Assembly (NCBI RefSeq): GCF_036014015.1
Contig: NZ_CP107905.1
Span: 9,238,001-9,302,000, forward strand
Length of the DNA: 64,000 nt
Direction of reading: 5' to 3'
Source of the DNA: Streptomyces sp. NBC_00457
GTDB taxonomy: Bacteria; Actinomycetota; Actinomycetes; Streptomycetales; Streptomycetaceae
This document shows, one piece after another, positions 49,410 to 58,466 of the stretch. The notes below the pieces were generated by a model. The model was not told where the DNA came from. It searched no databases and saw only the letters and a program-made list of their open reading frames with translations. The first letter of the stretch is position 1. Each line of letters starts with the position of its first letter. Position numbers and translations under genes: made by a program.

Positions 49410-52304
49410 TCACCCCGTGACCCCGGCGTGGGCCAGGCACCGGGCCAGGTCCGAGCGTGAACGGACGCCCAGTTTGCGGTAGACGCGGGTGAGATGGGAC
49501 TCGATCGTCTTGCGGGACAGGAACAGGGACGCGGCGGCCTCCACGTTGCTGAGTCCCTCGCCGATGGCGCGCGCGACCTGGAGTTCCTGTGGGGTGAGCA
49601 GGGCGACCGGCGGTGGTTCGTCGCCGTGGACGGCGGTGCGGTGTCCTGTCGCGGCGACCTCCGCCTCGGCCCGGACCGCCCACGGAACGGCGTCGAGCGC
49701 GGTGAAGGCGCGCCTGGCGAGCAGCAGCGGTTCCCGTGCGGCCGAGGGCCGCCGGAACCGCCGTAGGACCTCTCCCGCCACGAGCCGTGTGCGAGCCAGC
49801 TCGAAGCCCAACTCCCGGCCGGCGTGGACGCGTTCCGCGACGGCCAGCCAGTCGGCGGCCTCCTCGGCGGACCGTGCGAGCATCACCCGGCAGCGGGCGT
49901 GCGCGGCGGCCGGCCAGGCCAGACCGGTCGCGGACTCACGCTCCCGCAGCCAGTCGGCGACGGCGACGGCCTTCTCACGCTCCCCTGTGTGCAGACAGGC
50001 CTCGGCGAGATCGGCGACCCACGGCATGAGGCAGGGGTTGACCAGCCCCATCTCCTCCGCCATCGCGAACGCCGCCGCCAAGTGCGTACGCGCCGCCTCC
50101 GGATCGCCGGCGGCGAGTGCGGACGTACCGAGCGCCCCGCCGGCGAACAGGGACAGGCCGCGCAGCCGACCGCCGCACCAGCGCTCGTACTGCGCCACGC
50201 GCTTGCGGCAGTCGTCGAAGTCGCCGCGCAGGGCGTCCAGCCGGGCGAGCTGGACCAGCGCGTACCCCGTCATCGCCAGATGCCCGAACTCCTCCGCCCA
50301 GTGCAGCGCTTCGGTGGCGTCCGCGCGCGCCATCGGCCACCGCGACCACATCTCCACCTCGCACCGCGCGAGCAGCGTGTACGGCAGCAGGGCGGGGGAG
50401 TGGTCGCGGCGCATCTCCTCGATCACCGTGTCGAGTACCTGGCGGGCGAGGGCGCCGTCGCCGGTCCAGGACAGGCCCTGCGCGATCTCCATGCTCGCCT
50501 GGCGTTCCTCGGGGCCGGTCCTGCCGCGCGTCTCCTCCAGCAGCGCGAGCAGCGCCGTACGCCCTTCGCGTACGTCCCCGCCCAGCGCCTGTGCGCGGGC
50601 GCGCATCACGGCGGCGTGGCGGCGCTGCGTGTCGTCTGCGCCGTCCGTCAGTTCAGCGCAGCGGGCGGCGATGTCGCATGCGTCGCGCATCCGCCCGTCC
50701 ATCGTGGCGGGCACCACCGCGGCCCCGTACAGCCGGCAGGCGCGTGAGCGGTCGACCGGCTCGACCGTGCGGGCGGCGCCGACCAGGAGCTGATGCGCGC
50801 GGCCGGGATCTCCGAGCCAGGTGCAGGCCTGGCCCCGCAGCAGCTCGATGTCCGCGGTCATCAGGGGGTCCCGGCTGTGCGCGAGAGCCTGTTCGCACCA
50901 CTGGGCTGCATCGCGGGTCGTACCGCCGTGGAAGGCGTCACGCGCGGCTTCGAACAGACGGCGGGCCGCGTCCGCGGGGTCCGGCGACAGTTCGGCGGCC
51001 CGGTGCCAGGCCGGTGCGGCGGCGGCCGGCGCGCCACGCCGGCGGGCCTGCCGGGCGTCGGCCACCAGACGGGCGGCGACCGACTCGTCCGGCCCGGGAG
51101 CGGCGGCTGCCAGGTACCAGGTCTGCAGTTCGCCCGAGCTCACCGCGGCCAGCCTCCGGTACACCTCCAGCCGCCGGACCGTGGCGCACTGCCCCAGCAC
51201 CACCGGCCGCAGCACGGGATGCCGCAGCTCGCACGCGCCGTCCCGCATCCGCACGAGCCCGGCTGCCTCGGCGGCGTCCAGATCGGCGGTGGTGAGTCCG
51301 TCGGACGCCAACGCCCGTTGCAGCAGGGGCCATTGCGGGGTCCGTCCGGCGGCGACGTACACCAGCGCCTCCCGGCTGCGCGTCGGCAGCATCCGCAGTT
51401 GCCCGCGCCACGCACGCTCCACCAGCGGCCCGGGCGCCTCCCACGAGTCGTCCCACGGCTCCGCACCGCCCGCGCGGCTCCGGGCCAGCGCCGCGGCGTA
51501 CTCGACCAGGACCAAGGGATTGCCGTGCGCCAGCCGTACGATCCGGTCCGCCGCCGGATCCGAACGGTCGAGCGCGTGGCGCCGCAGCAGGGTCCAGCAC
51601 TCGTCGCCCGTCAGCGGACCCAGCACGGCGTGCGGCAGGCTCTCCCGGATCCCGTCCTCCTCCGGCCCGCTGCGCGCGGCCATGATCAGGGCCACTCGCT
51701 CCGTGGCCAGCCGCCGGGCCACGAACTGCAGGACCTGCCGGGACGACGGATCGGCCCAGTGCAGGTCGTCGACGAGGACCAGCAGCGGCCATGCCTCCCC
51801 GGCGGCGGCCAGCACGCCGAGCGCGCCCGCACACACCGCGTACGGGTTCGGTTCGGCGACGTCCGTGAGCGCCAGACACCCCTCCACGGCCCGCCGTTGA
51901 GCCGGCGGAAGCTCGCCGAAGTGGTGGCGGAGCGGCAGCAGTACGTCGGCGAGCACCGCGTACGGCAGCACCGCCTCCGACTCCACTCCGCGGGCCCACA
52001 GCACCCGGGCGTCCCGGCGGCGGGCGGCGGCGTGGCGCAGCACCATGCTCTTGCCGATCCCCGGTTCTCCGCTCAGCAGCAGCGCACCGCCCCGCTGCGG
52101 CAGGGCGTCCATCAGACCGGCCACCAGGTCGCGTTCGGCGGTCCGGCCGACGAGGGCGACGGGGCCCGGCAGGTCGAGGGCGACGCGGCCGGGCCGGTCG
52201 TGGGCAGCGGGAGGCACGACGCAGTACGGTCCGTGCGACCCGCCGGCCGCACACGCGTCCACGTCCCGGTTGACCGGCACTCCGGTGATCGCTGTCTCGT
52301 TCAT
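49410..52304 (-). CDS. Large LuxR-family ATP-binding regulator (LAL type)
   Basis: The product has 964 residues from the ATG at 52304; an ATG at 52346 in frame is possible. The N-terminal STAND-like ATPase has Walker A GEPGIGKS (79-86) and Walker B LLVLVDDLHWAD. A long helical, TPR-like middle follows. The C-terminal LuxR HTH has LLTPQELQVARAIGEGLSNVEAAASLF and TIESHLTRVYRKLGVRSR. Such regulators integrate a signal through ATP and ligand binding and often activate secondary-metabolite or sugar genes. It is divergent from the haem peroxidase gene and is a candidate activator of it. Confidence 0.9.
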   Translation of the reverse strand: MNETAITGVPVNRDVDACAAGGSHGPYCVVPPAAHDRPGRVALDLPGPVALVGRTAERDLVAGLMDALPQRGGALLLSGEPGIGKSMVLRHAAARRRDARVLWARGVESEAVLPYAVLADVLLPLRHHFGELPPAQRRAVEGCLALTDVAEPNPYAVCAGALGVLAAAGEAWPLLVLVDDLHWADPSSRQVLQFVARRLATERVALIMAARSGPEEDGIRESLPHAVLGPLTGDECWTLLRRHALDRSDPAADRIVRLAHGNPLVLVEYAAALARSRAGGAEPWDDSWEAPGPLVERAWRGQLRMLPTRSREALVYVAAGRTPQWPLLQRALASDGLTTADLDAAEAAGLVRMRDGACELRHPVLRPVVLGQCATVRRLEVYRRLAAVSSGELQTWYLAAAAPGPDESVAARLVADARQARRRGAPAAAAPAWHRAAELSPDPADAARRLFEAARDAFHGGTTRDAAQWCEQALAHSRDPLMTADIELLRGQACTWLGDPGRAHQLLVGAARTVEPVDRSRACRLYGAAVVPATMDGRMRDACDIAARCAELTDGADDTQRRHAAVMRARAQALGGDVREGRTALLALLEETRGRTGPEERQASMEIAQGLSWTGDGALARQVLDTVIEEMRRDHSPALLPYTLLARCEVEMWSRWPMARADATEALHWAEEFGHLAMTGYALVQLARLDALRGDFDDCRKRVAQYERWCGGRLRGLSLFAGGALGTSALAAGDPEAARTHLAAAFAMAEEMGLVNPCLMPWVADLAEACLHTGEREKAVAVADWLRERESATGLAWPAAAHARCRVMLARSAEEAADWLAVAERVHAGRELGFELARTRLVAGEVLRRFRRPSAAREPLLLARRAFTALDAVPWAVRAEAEVAATGHRTAVHGDEPPPVALLTPQELQVARAIGEGLSNVEAAASLFLSRKTIESHLTRVYRKLGVRSRSDLARCLAHAGVTG

Positions 52305-52534
52305 GACGCCCCCGTATCCCGCCGCTCCCCTGCGGCGGTCCGTCATGTCACCAGAGTGCCCCCGCGAGGGTGATCGGCGTGGGCGGTCCCGACGGCCCTA
52401 CGGCGGCCTCCGTACGGTGCGGCCGGGCGGAGAGCCCCTGGCGCGTAGGACGTGCCATGTGCGTCGGGCCCGGTGGCGCGGCGGTTGGCGTAGAGGTTCC
52501 GGACATCCGTGCTGCCGGAGCGCGCCATGGGGCA

Positions 52535-52550
52535 ACTTCCGAGCGGAAGT
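52535..52550. promoter_or_regulatory. Palindrome upstream of the haem peroxidase gene
   Basis: ACTTCCG-AG-CGGAAGT is a 16-bp palindrome with perfect 7-bp arms, 72 bp before the peroxidase ATG in the 318-nt divergent region 52305-52622. It is a plausible operator for the peroxidase promoter, perhaps bound by the LuxR-type protein. The remainder of the gap holds no other clear element or gene. Confidence 0.45.
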
Positions 52551-52622
52551 AGGGAGTTCCCCGAAGCCGTGGTGCGAGGGTCCGTCAATACTCGCCTGTC
52601 CTGAGACCGGAAGGGGCACGGG

Positions 52623-54314
52623 ATGGCTGAGCAGGGACAGTTCCGGCGGGTGATCACCAATCTCACGCACGGCGGGCACGCGATTCTCGACAGTGCGGAG
52701 GAGGCGGAGAAGACCGCCCAGACCCAGGAGGGCCTGAGCACGCGCAGCACGGTGGTGCAGGAGTCCACCGACATCGCGGCACATGTGGGCACCACTTCCT
52801 TCGACTTCTTGTTCCCGGACCTCGCCAAGAAGTTCCCGGCCGAGCACCTGCCGCAGGGCAAGCAGGTCGCCACCGTCGTCCGTGCGCTCCTCGATCTGGG
52901 CACGGCCATGGTGGAGACCCCGGACGAGGTGCGCGACCCGGAGCTCAACTCGCCGATTCCGGCGATCTACACGTACTGGGGTCAGTTCCTCGACCACGAT
53001 CTGACGGCCGCGACCGACCGCGACCTGGTCATCAACATCACCGACGAGAAGCTGCCGCCCATAGCGCCGGACAAGGTGATCGAGAAGCTGCAGAACCTGC
53101 GCATCCCGACGCTGAACCTCGACTCGGTCTACGGCGACGGGCCGTTCGCGCCCCCGGCCGTGGGCAAGGTCGCCGTGCCCTACGACGGGATCAAGTTCCG
53201 GCTGGGCCTGCTCGCGCCGGTTCCCGCCGCTGTGGGCGCGGCCATTCCTCCGGTCGCCGACACCCAGCGTGATCTGCCGCGTGATGACCAGCGCGCCCCG
53301 CTCGTCGGCGACACACGCAACGACGAGAACCTCGTGGTGGCCCAACTGCATGTGGCGTTCCTGCGGTTCCACAACGCGGCGGTCGACTGGGTGCGGGACA
53401 ACGAGCCCGAGTTCGAGTCGGACGCCGAGGTCTTCCGACGGGCCAGGGACCTCACGCGGTGGACCTACCAGTGGTTGTGCGTGCACGATTATCTGCGCAC
53501 TGTGGCACGCCCCGATGTCGTCGACCGGGTGGACACCGCGGAGGGCAACCTGCTCGAACTGGACCGTCGTGGCACCTATATGCCGGTCGAGTTCGCCGTC
53601 GCGGCCTTCCGCTTCGGCCACAGCATGGTGCGCGGCGCCTACGACTGGAACCGCAACTTCGGCCGCCCCGGCGACAGGTCTCCCGTGGCGACCCTGAACG
53701 AACTCTTCCAGTTCACCGGCAAGGGCGGTTTCGCCGGCCAGCTGACGACGCTCCCGTCGAACTGGCCCGTGGAGTGGGACCGGATGGTCGACAAGAACAG
53801 CCAGTTCGCCAACCGCTTCGCGCGGCTCATCGACACCAGGCTCGCGCCACCGCTCGCCGATCTGCGCGGCGAGGGCAACGATCCCGGCCTGGCCGACCGG
53901 CTCAAGAAGCTGCTCAAGCACCTCGCCCAACGCAACCTCCTGCGCGGCTACCGCCTCGCCGCCCCCACCGGCCAGGCAGTGGCCGCAGCGCTCGGCGTCA
54001 CCCCCCTCAGCCGCACGGAACTCGAGCAGGACAGCAGCGACGCGGTCAAGAAGGCCCTGGAGGCGGGCGGCCTGTTCGACCGGACCCCGCTGTGGTTCTA
54101 CGTGCTGAAGGAGGCCGAGGTGAAGGAGCTCGGCCGGCGGCTCGGCGAGGTCGGCAGCCGCATCGTCGCCGAGACCGTCATCGGCCAGATCCGCAACGAC
54201 CCCGGTTCGTACGTCAACCGCACCAGCTGGAGCCCCGCGCAGGGCGTATTGCTCCCGAACGGCCGCCCCGTCCGCACGATCGCCGACTTCCTCCGCTTCG
54301 CCGGCGTCCTCTGA
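52623..54314 (+). CDS. Animal-type haem peroxidase
   Basis: The protein has 563 residues. The distal site is YWGQFLDHDLTAATD, with Gln121 and distal His125. Distal Arg232 lies in the GDTRNDENLVV motif, and proximal His333 in FRFGHSMVRG. Together these identify the peroxidase-cyclooxygenase superfamily, common in animals and scattered in bacteria. The Asp that in mammals can ester-link haem is present beside His125 (Asp124/Asp126). No signal peptide is visible, so the protein is cytoplasmic or exported by another route. AAGGGG precedes the ATG. The protease-hydrolase fusion gene follows 162 nt downstream in the same direction. Confidence 0.88.
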   Translation: MAEQGQFRRVITNLTHGGHAILDSAEEAEKTAQTQEGLSTRSTVVQESTDIAAHVGTTSFDFLFPDLAKKFPAEHLPQGKQVATVVRALLDLGTAMVETPDEVRDPELNSPIPAIYTYWGQFLDHDLTAATDRDLVINITDEKLPPIAPDKVIEKLQNLRIPTLNLDSVYGDGPFAPPAVGKVAVPYDGIKFRLGLLAPVPAAVGAAIPPVADTQRDLPRDDQRAPLVGDTRNDENLVVAQLHVAFLRFHNAAVDWVRDNEPEFESDAEVFRRARDLTRWTYQWLCVHDYLRTVARPDVVDRVDTAEGNLLELDRRGTYMPVEFAVAAFRFGHSMVRGAYDWNRNFGRPGDRSPVATLNELFQFTGKGGFAGQLTTLPSNWPVEWDRMVDKNSQFANRFARLIDTRLAPPLADLRGEGNDPGLADRLKKLLKHLAQRNLLRGYRLAAPTGQAVAAALGVTPLSRTELEQDSSDAVKKALEAGGLFDRTPLWFYVLKEAEVKELGRRLGEVGSRIVAETVIGQIRNDPGSYVNRTSWSPAQGVLLPNGRPVRTIADFLRFAGVL

Positions 54315-54476
54315 CCCACGGCGCCCACCCCTCCCCCCCCCACGGCGCCCGCCTGTGCCCCCACGCCCCCGCCGACCCGTGTCGTCGGGGGCCGCACAGG
54401 TCCGGCGCTGGGGATTCCCCGAAGCGCCGGTCACGGCACCCGGTTCCACCCGTCACCCTCCGAGGAGCATCCGCGC

Positions 54477-56429
54477 ATGGACCTACCAGAACAGCAGCAG
54501 AGCATGGCGCAGCGGTACCGGGACACGGCCAAGCAGCGCGAGGACATCCGGCGTCGGCAGGCGGAGACCGGCGTGCCCTTCGTCGTCGACAGCGAGGAGC
54601 AGCTGCGCGCCCGTGCGGAGCGGCTGTTGAGCAAGGGCGAGGTGGACCCGGAGTTGCTGGCGCCGGTGCCGACCGACGGGGGCCCGGTGCTGCCGGCCGG
54701 CGTACCCGAACGGATCCTCGGTGCCGCGAGCGAGCTGCAGAGCGTCAACTTCCTTGCCCGCGGGGCGCGTGCGGCACGCGCGGTCGCCCGCATCTCCATC
54801 ATCGACAACGGACGGCGGGCCGGTTTCGGCACCGGGTTCCTCGTGGGCGAGCGGCTGCTGCTCACCAACAACCATGTGCTGCCCGACGTGAGGACGGCGA
54901 CCGGGTCCTTCGCGGAGTTCGACCTCGAATCCGACGTCGACGGCGTGCCCAAGCCGGTCGCCGTCTACGACCTGGCCCCTGACGCCCTGTTCGTCACCGA
55001 CGCCCGGCTCGACTACACCCTCGTCGCGGTCGCGGCCGGTGCCGACGGGACGCTGCCCGGCGCGGTGCACGGCCGGCTGAAGCTGATCGCCCAGCAGGGA
55101 AAGATCGTCATCGGTGAGCCGGTGAACGTCGTCGGCCATCCGGACGCGCGGCCGAAAGAGATCGCCGTCCGCGACAACGCCCTGCTCAACCAGTTGCCGC
55201 AGTTCCTGCACTACCGCACGGACACCGAGCCCGGGAACTCAGGCTCGCCCGTCTTCAACGACCAGTGGGAGGTCGTCGCGTTGCACCACGCCGGCGTGCC
55301 CGACCCGGACGGCGAAGGCTGGGTCGCCAACGAGGGCGCACGCGTCAGCGCCATCCTGCGCCATCTCGCCCTGGTCCAGCTGCCACCCCAACAGAAGCTG
55401 ATGCTCGCCGGGTTGGGCCCGCAGTCGGTGCCGAGTGAGGCGGCGCTGAGCGAGGCGGCACCGACCGCAGGTGTCCTCGCGGCTCCGGCACCCCTGCCTG
55501 CCCAAGCCGAGGCCGGCGCGGCTGCTCTGCAGCGGCGCGGCGTCACCGGGCGGCCCGGCGCCGGCCGGCGCGTCGTGTTCCTGCACGGCCGTGGACAGGA
55601 AGGCCGCGATCCCGCCGCGCTGCGCACCGCATGGTGCGGAAGCCTGGCCGTCGGGCTGGCCGCGGCGGGCCTCGCTCCGATCGAGGCCACCGATGTCTGG
55701 TTCCCCTACTACGGCCACGCGTTGACGAGTGTCGACCGCGAATCGGTCGCCCTCGGCACGGCGACGAACACGGCCGAGGCGTACGCGCCCGCCGAACCCG
55801 GCGCTCGCGCGGTGTACGCCGCACTGCTCGCCGACGCCGCCAAGGCCGCCGGGATGCCCACGTCGGAGCGGGAGCCCGTGGCCGCCGAGGAGTCGAGGCT
55901 GTTCGGCGGAGTGGCCGCCGCACTGCAGAAGCCGCTGTCCTGGATCGCGGCGCGCAGCGGGCTCGACGACGTGGTGATCGCGACGGTGTTCCGCGACGTC
56001 GCGGCCTACCTCGACGACAAGCCGGTACGCGACGCGGTGCTCGACGCCGTCGTGGCCGACATGCCCGACGACGGAGAGATCGTGCTGGTCGCCCACAGCC
56101 TCGGCACGATCGTCGCGCTCGACCTGTGCACACGGCTGCACCGGCGGGTCTCGGTGCCGGTGCTGGTGACCGCGGGCAGCCCCCTCGGACTCGACGCCGT
56201 GCACCGGCGGCTGCTCGCGGGCCCGCCCGTCTGGCCCGGTCAGGTCGGCGTGTGGATCAACGCGTGGGCGGCGGGGGACGCCGTAGCCATCGGCTGTCCG
56301 ATCGGCGACACCTGGAAGGGCGTCCGCGACATGCTCTGCGCCAACCGGAAGGACCGGGCGCACGACATCACGCAGTATCTCGCCGACGCCCGGCTCGCAG
56401 CCGAGATCGGCCGCGCCGCCCGCCCGTAG
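54477..56429 (+). CDS. Trypsin-like protease fused to an alpha/beta hydrolase
   Basis: The protein has 650 residues. Residues 1-60 are charged and probably coiled coil. A trypsin/V8-like domain (about 95-300) has the triad His133 (NNHVL), Asp179 (LDYTLVAV) and Ser255 (GNSGSP). An Ala/Pro linker (about 318-350) leads to an alpha/beta-hydrolase domain (about 362-650) with VVFLHGRG and nucleophile Ser540 in VAHSLGT. No signal peptide is present. Fusions of a peptidase with a lipase-like hydrolase are unusual. The protein may be a cytoplasmic effector activated by cleavage. It follows the haem peroxidase gene and converges on the P450 gene 6 nt away. Confidence 0.85.
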   Translation: MDLPEQQQSMAQRYRDTAKQREDIRRRQAETGVPFVVDSEEQLRARAERLLSKGEVDPELLAPVPTDGGPVLPAGVPERILGAASELQSVNFLARGARAARAVARISIIDNGRRAGFGTGFLVGERLLLTNNHVLPDVRTATGSFAEFDLESDVDGVPKPVAVYDLAPDALFVTDARLDYTLVAVAAGADGTLPGAVHGRLKLIAQQGKIVIGEPVNVVGHPDARPKEIAVRDNALLNQLPQFLHYRTDTEPGNSGSPVFNDQWEVVALHHAGVPDPDGEGWVANEGARVSAILRHLALVQLPPQQKLMLAGLGPQSVPSEAALSEAAPTAGVLAAPAPLPAQAEAGAAALQRRGVTGRPGAGRRVVFLHGRGQEGRDPAALRTAWCGSLAVGLAAAGLAPIEATDVWFPYYGHALTSVDRESVALGTATNTAEAYAPAEPGARAVYAALLADAAKAAGMPTSEREPVAAEESRLFGGVAAALQKPLSWIAARSGLDDVVIATVFRDVAAYLDDKPVRDAVLDAVVADMPDDGEIVLVAHSLGTIVALDLCTRLHRRVSVPVLVTAGSPLGLDAVHRRLLAGPPVWPGQVGVWINAWAAGDAVAIGCPIGDTWKGVRDMLCANRKDRAHDITQYLADARLAAEIGRAARP

Positions 56430-56435
56430 GCGGCG

Positions 56436-57614
56436 TCACGCCACCGAGGCGTCCCAACGGACGTGCAGGGCCGAGGGCTTGCGGAAGAGCAGGCCGGTGG
56501 GTGTGGTGGACGCGGCGGTGTCGAGGTGCAGTCCGGGCAGACGGTCGAGGAGGGTGAGGAGGCAGACGCGGGTCTCCAGCCGGGCGAGATGGGCGCCCAG
56601 GCAGAAGTGCGGGCCGTGGGCGAAGGCCAGTTGGAGACGGGAGTTGGTGCGTCGTAGGTCGAAACGGTCGGGGTCCTCGAAGACCTCGGGGTCACGGTTG
56701 GCGCCGGCGAGCGAGACGACCACGAGATCCCCGCGGCGCACCTCGGCCCCACCGATCGTCACATCGGCGGTGGCGTAGCGGTCGACCACCGCCGCGGCGG
56801 GTTCCAGGCGCAGCGACTCCTCGATCGCCGCGTCCACCAGGCCCGGATCGGCCCGCACAAGCGCGAGTTGAGCGGGCTCGGACAGCAGGTGGAGTACTGC
56901 GTTGGCGATCATGCCCTCGGTGGTCTCGATGCCGCCGAACATCAGCACGGCGGCGTTGGCGACCACCTCCGGCAGCTTCAGCCGTTCGGCGGCCGCGACC
57001 AGCAGCGACGTATCGACACCCGCGGTGACCGTCGCCTCGACGCTGTCTCTCAACTCTTCGAACGCCGCCGCTCCGGAAGGATCCGAGGGCCGTCCCGCGG
57101 TGATGTCGGAGACCGCGCCCACGATGGCGTCGTACCAGGACAGCACCGCGTTGGCATCGGCGTCGACCAGCCCCAGGGACTCGGCGACGACGGCGACGGC
57201 CAGGGGCCCGGCCACCTCCCGCCGCAGCTCGGCGCGGCCCCGCGGCCGGACCGTCTCCACGAGCCGGGCCGCTTCGTCCGCCACGAACCCGGCGAACCGC
57301 TCCCGCACATCACGCGGGCGGAACGGATCGGTGAAGGGGGCGCGGTGCCGCGCGTGCTCGGCGCCTTCCAGGGAGAGCATGCTGGGACCGACCACCTGGG
57401 CGGTGGAGAAGCGGGGGTCGTCCACGGTGAAGGTGTCCGCGTCGCGCATCACCCGCAGCGCGAGATCCCGCCGGGTCACCAGCCAGCCGCCCAGCGCGGG
57501 GAGCCAGGAGACCGGCTCGTGGGCGCGCAGCAGGGCCAGCCTGGGGTGGGGGTCCGCCTCCAGCTCGGCGAGCGTGGTCGCGGAGCCGAGCGGAAAGCGA
57601 TCTGCTGTCACCAT
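56436..57614 (-). CDS. Cytochrome P450
   Basis: The product has 392 residues from the ATG at 57614; the longer open frame runs into the divergent cyclase gene. The haem-binding loop is FAHGPHFCLGAHLAR with axial Cys338. The I-helix oxygen motif is GGIETT (227-232) and the ExxR is in EESLR (265-269). It is a soluble bacterial class P450 needing a ferredoxin and reductase from elsewhere, since none is encoded here. It is divergent from the cyclase / ThDP-enzyme pair across 66 nt and probably shares their pathway. Confidence 0.9.
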   Translation of the reverse strand: MVTADRFPLGSATTLAELEADPHPRLALLRAHEPVSWLPALGGWLVTRRDLALRVMRDADTFTVDDPRFSTAQVVGPSMLSLEGAEHARHRAPFTDPFRPRDVRERFAGFVADEAARLVETVRPRGRAELRREVAGPLAVAVVAESLGLVDADANAVLSWYDAIVGAVSDITAGRPSDPSGAAAFEELRDSVEATVTAGVDTSLLVAAAERLKLPEVVANAAVLMFGGIETTEGMIANAVLHLLSEPAQLALVRADPGLVDAAIEESLRLEPAAAVVDRYATADVTIGGAEVRRGDLVVVSLAGANRDPEVFEDPDRFDLRRTNSRLQLAFAHGPHFCLGAHLARLETRVCLLTLLDRLPGLHLDTAASTTPTGLLFRKPSALHVRWDASVA

Positions 57615-57680
57615 GGGAGCTGCCCTGTTCCTGTTCCCGTACGTGGAGTTCCGGCTCCAGCATCGTCTCAGGAGGCCGCC

Positions 57681-58466
57681 ATGCCCGAGCCGTCCGTCCT
57701 CGCTTCGCTGGTGTCCGGGCTGCGGAGCGACTCGATCGAGGTCGTCGACCTGACATCGCCGCTGTCGTCGTCCACGCCGGTGATCCAGCTGCCGCCCGAG
57801 TTCGGCCAGACCGCGGTGTTCGCACTGGAGGAGATCAGCCGGTACGACGACCGGGGACCGGCCTGGTACTGGAACAACTTCCGCAGCGGCGAGCACACCG
57901 GCACCCACTTCGACGCACCGAACCACTGGGTCACCGGCAAGGACCTCGCCGACGTGGCCTCGGTGCCGGCGCGGCGGCTGATCGCACCGGCGGCCGTGCT
58001 GGACTTCACCGCCGAAGCGGACGCCGACCCGGACTTCCTCGTCGAAGTGGACCATGTGAAGGCCTGGGAAGCGAAGAACGGATCGCTGCCCGACGGCGGT
58101 TGGCTGCTGCTGCGCACCGGCTGGGACGCCCGCTCGGACACCCAGGAGGCGTTCCTCAACGCGGACGAGAACGGTCCGCACACCCCGGGCCTGTCGCCGG
58201 AATGCGCCCGCTGGGTGGCCGAGGAGTCCCCGGTGATCGGCCTCGGCGTCGAGACGGTGGGCACCGACGCCGGAGGCGCCCACTCCTTCGACCCGATGTT
58301 CCCGTGCCACTCCTATCTCATGGGCAGCGACAAGTACGGGCTCACCCAGCTGCGGAACCTGGCCGCGCTGCCGCCCACCGGTGCCGTCGTCATCGCCGGA
58401 CCCCTGCCCATCGTCACCGGCTCCGGAGCTCCCGCACGGGTGCTCGCGCTGGTGGAGCGCTCATGA
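57681..58466 (+). CDS. Cyclase-family (kynurenine-formamidase-like) hydrolase
   Basis: The product has 261 residues from the ATG at 57681 with GGAGG 5 nt upstream. It has the metal-binding cyclase signature SGEHTGTHFDAPNHW and GLGVETVGTDAGGAHSFDP, as in metal-dependent formamidases and isatin hydrolases. Such enzymes open ring amides or remove formyl groups with Zn or Mn. Its stop overlaps the start of the ThDP-enzyme gene (ATGA), indicating linked function. Confidence 0.85.
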   Translation: MPEPSVLASLVSGLRSDSIEVVDLTSPLSSSTPVIQLPPEFGQTAVFALEEISRYDDRGPAWYWNNFRSGEHTGTHFDAPNHWVTGKDLADVASVPARRLIAPAAVLDFTAEADADPDFLVEVDHVKAWEAKNGSLPDGGWLLLRTGWDARSDTQEAFLNADENGPHTPGLSPECARWVAEESPVIGLGVETVGTDAGGAHSFDPMFPCHSYLMGSDKYGLTQLRNLAALPPTGAVVIAGPLPIVTGSGAPARVLALVERS

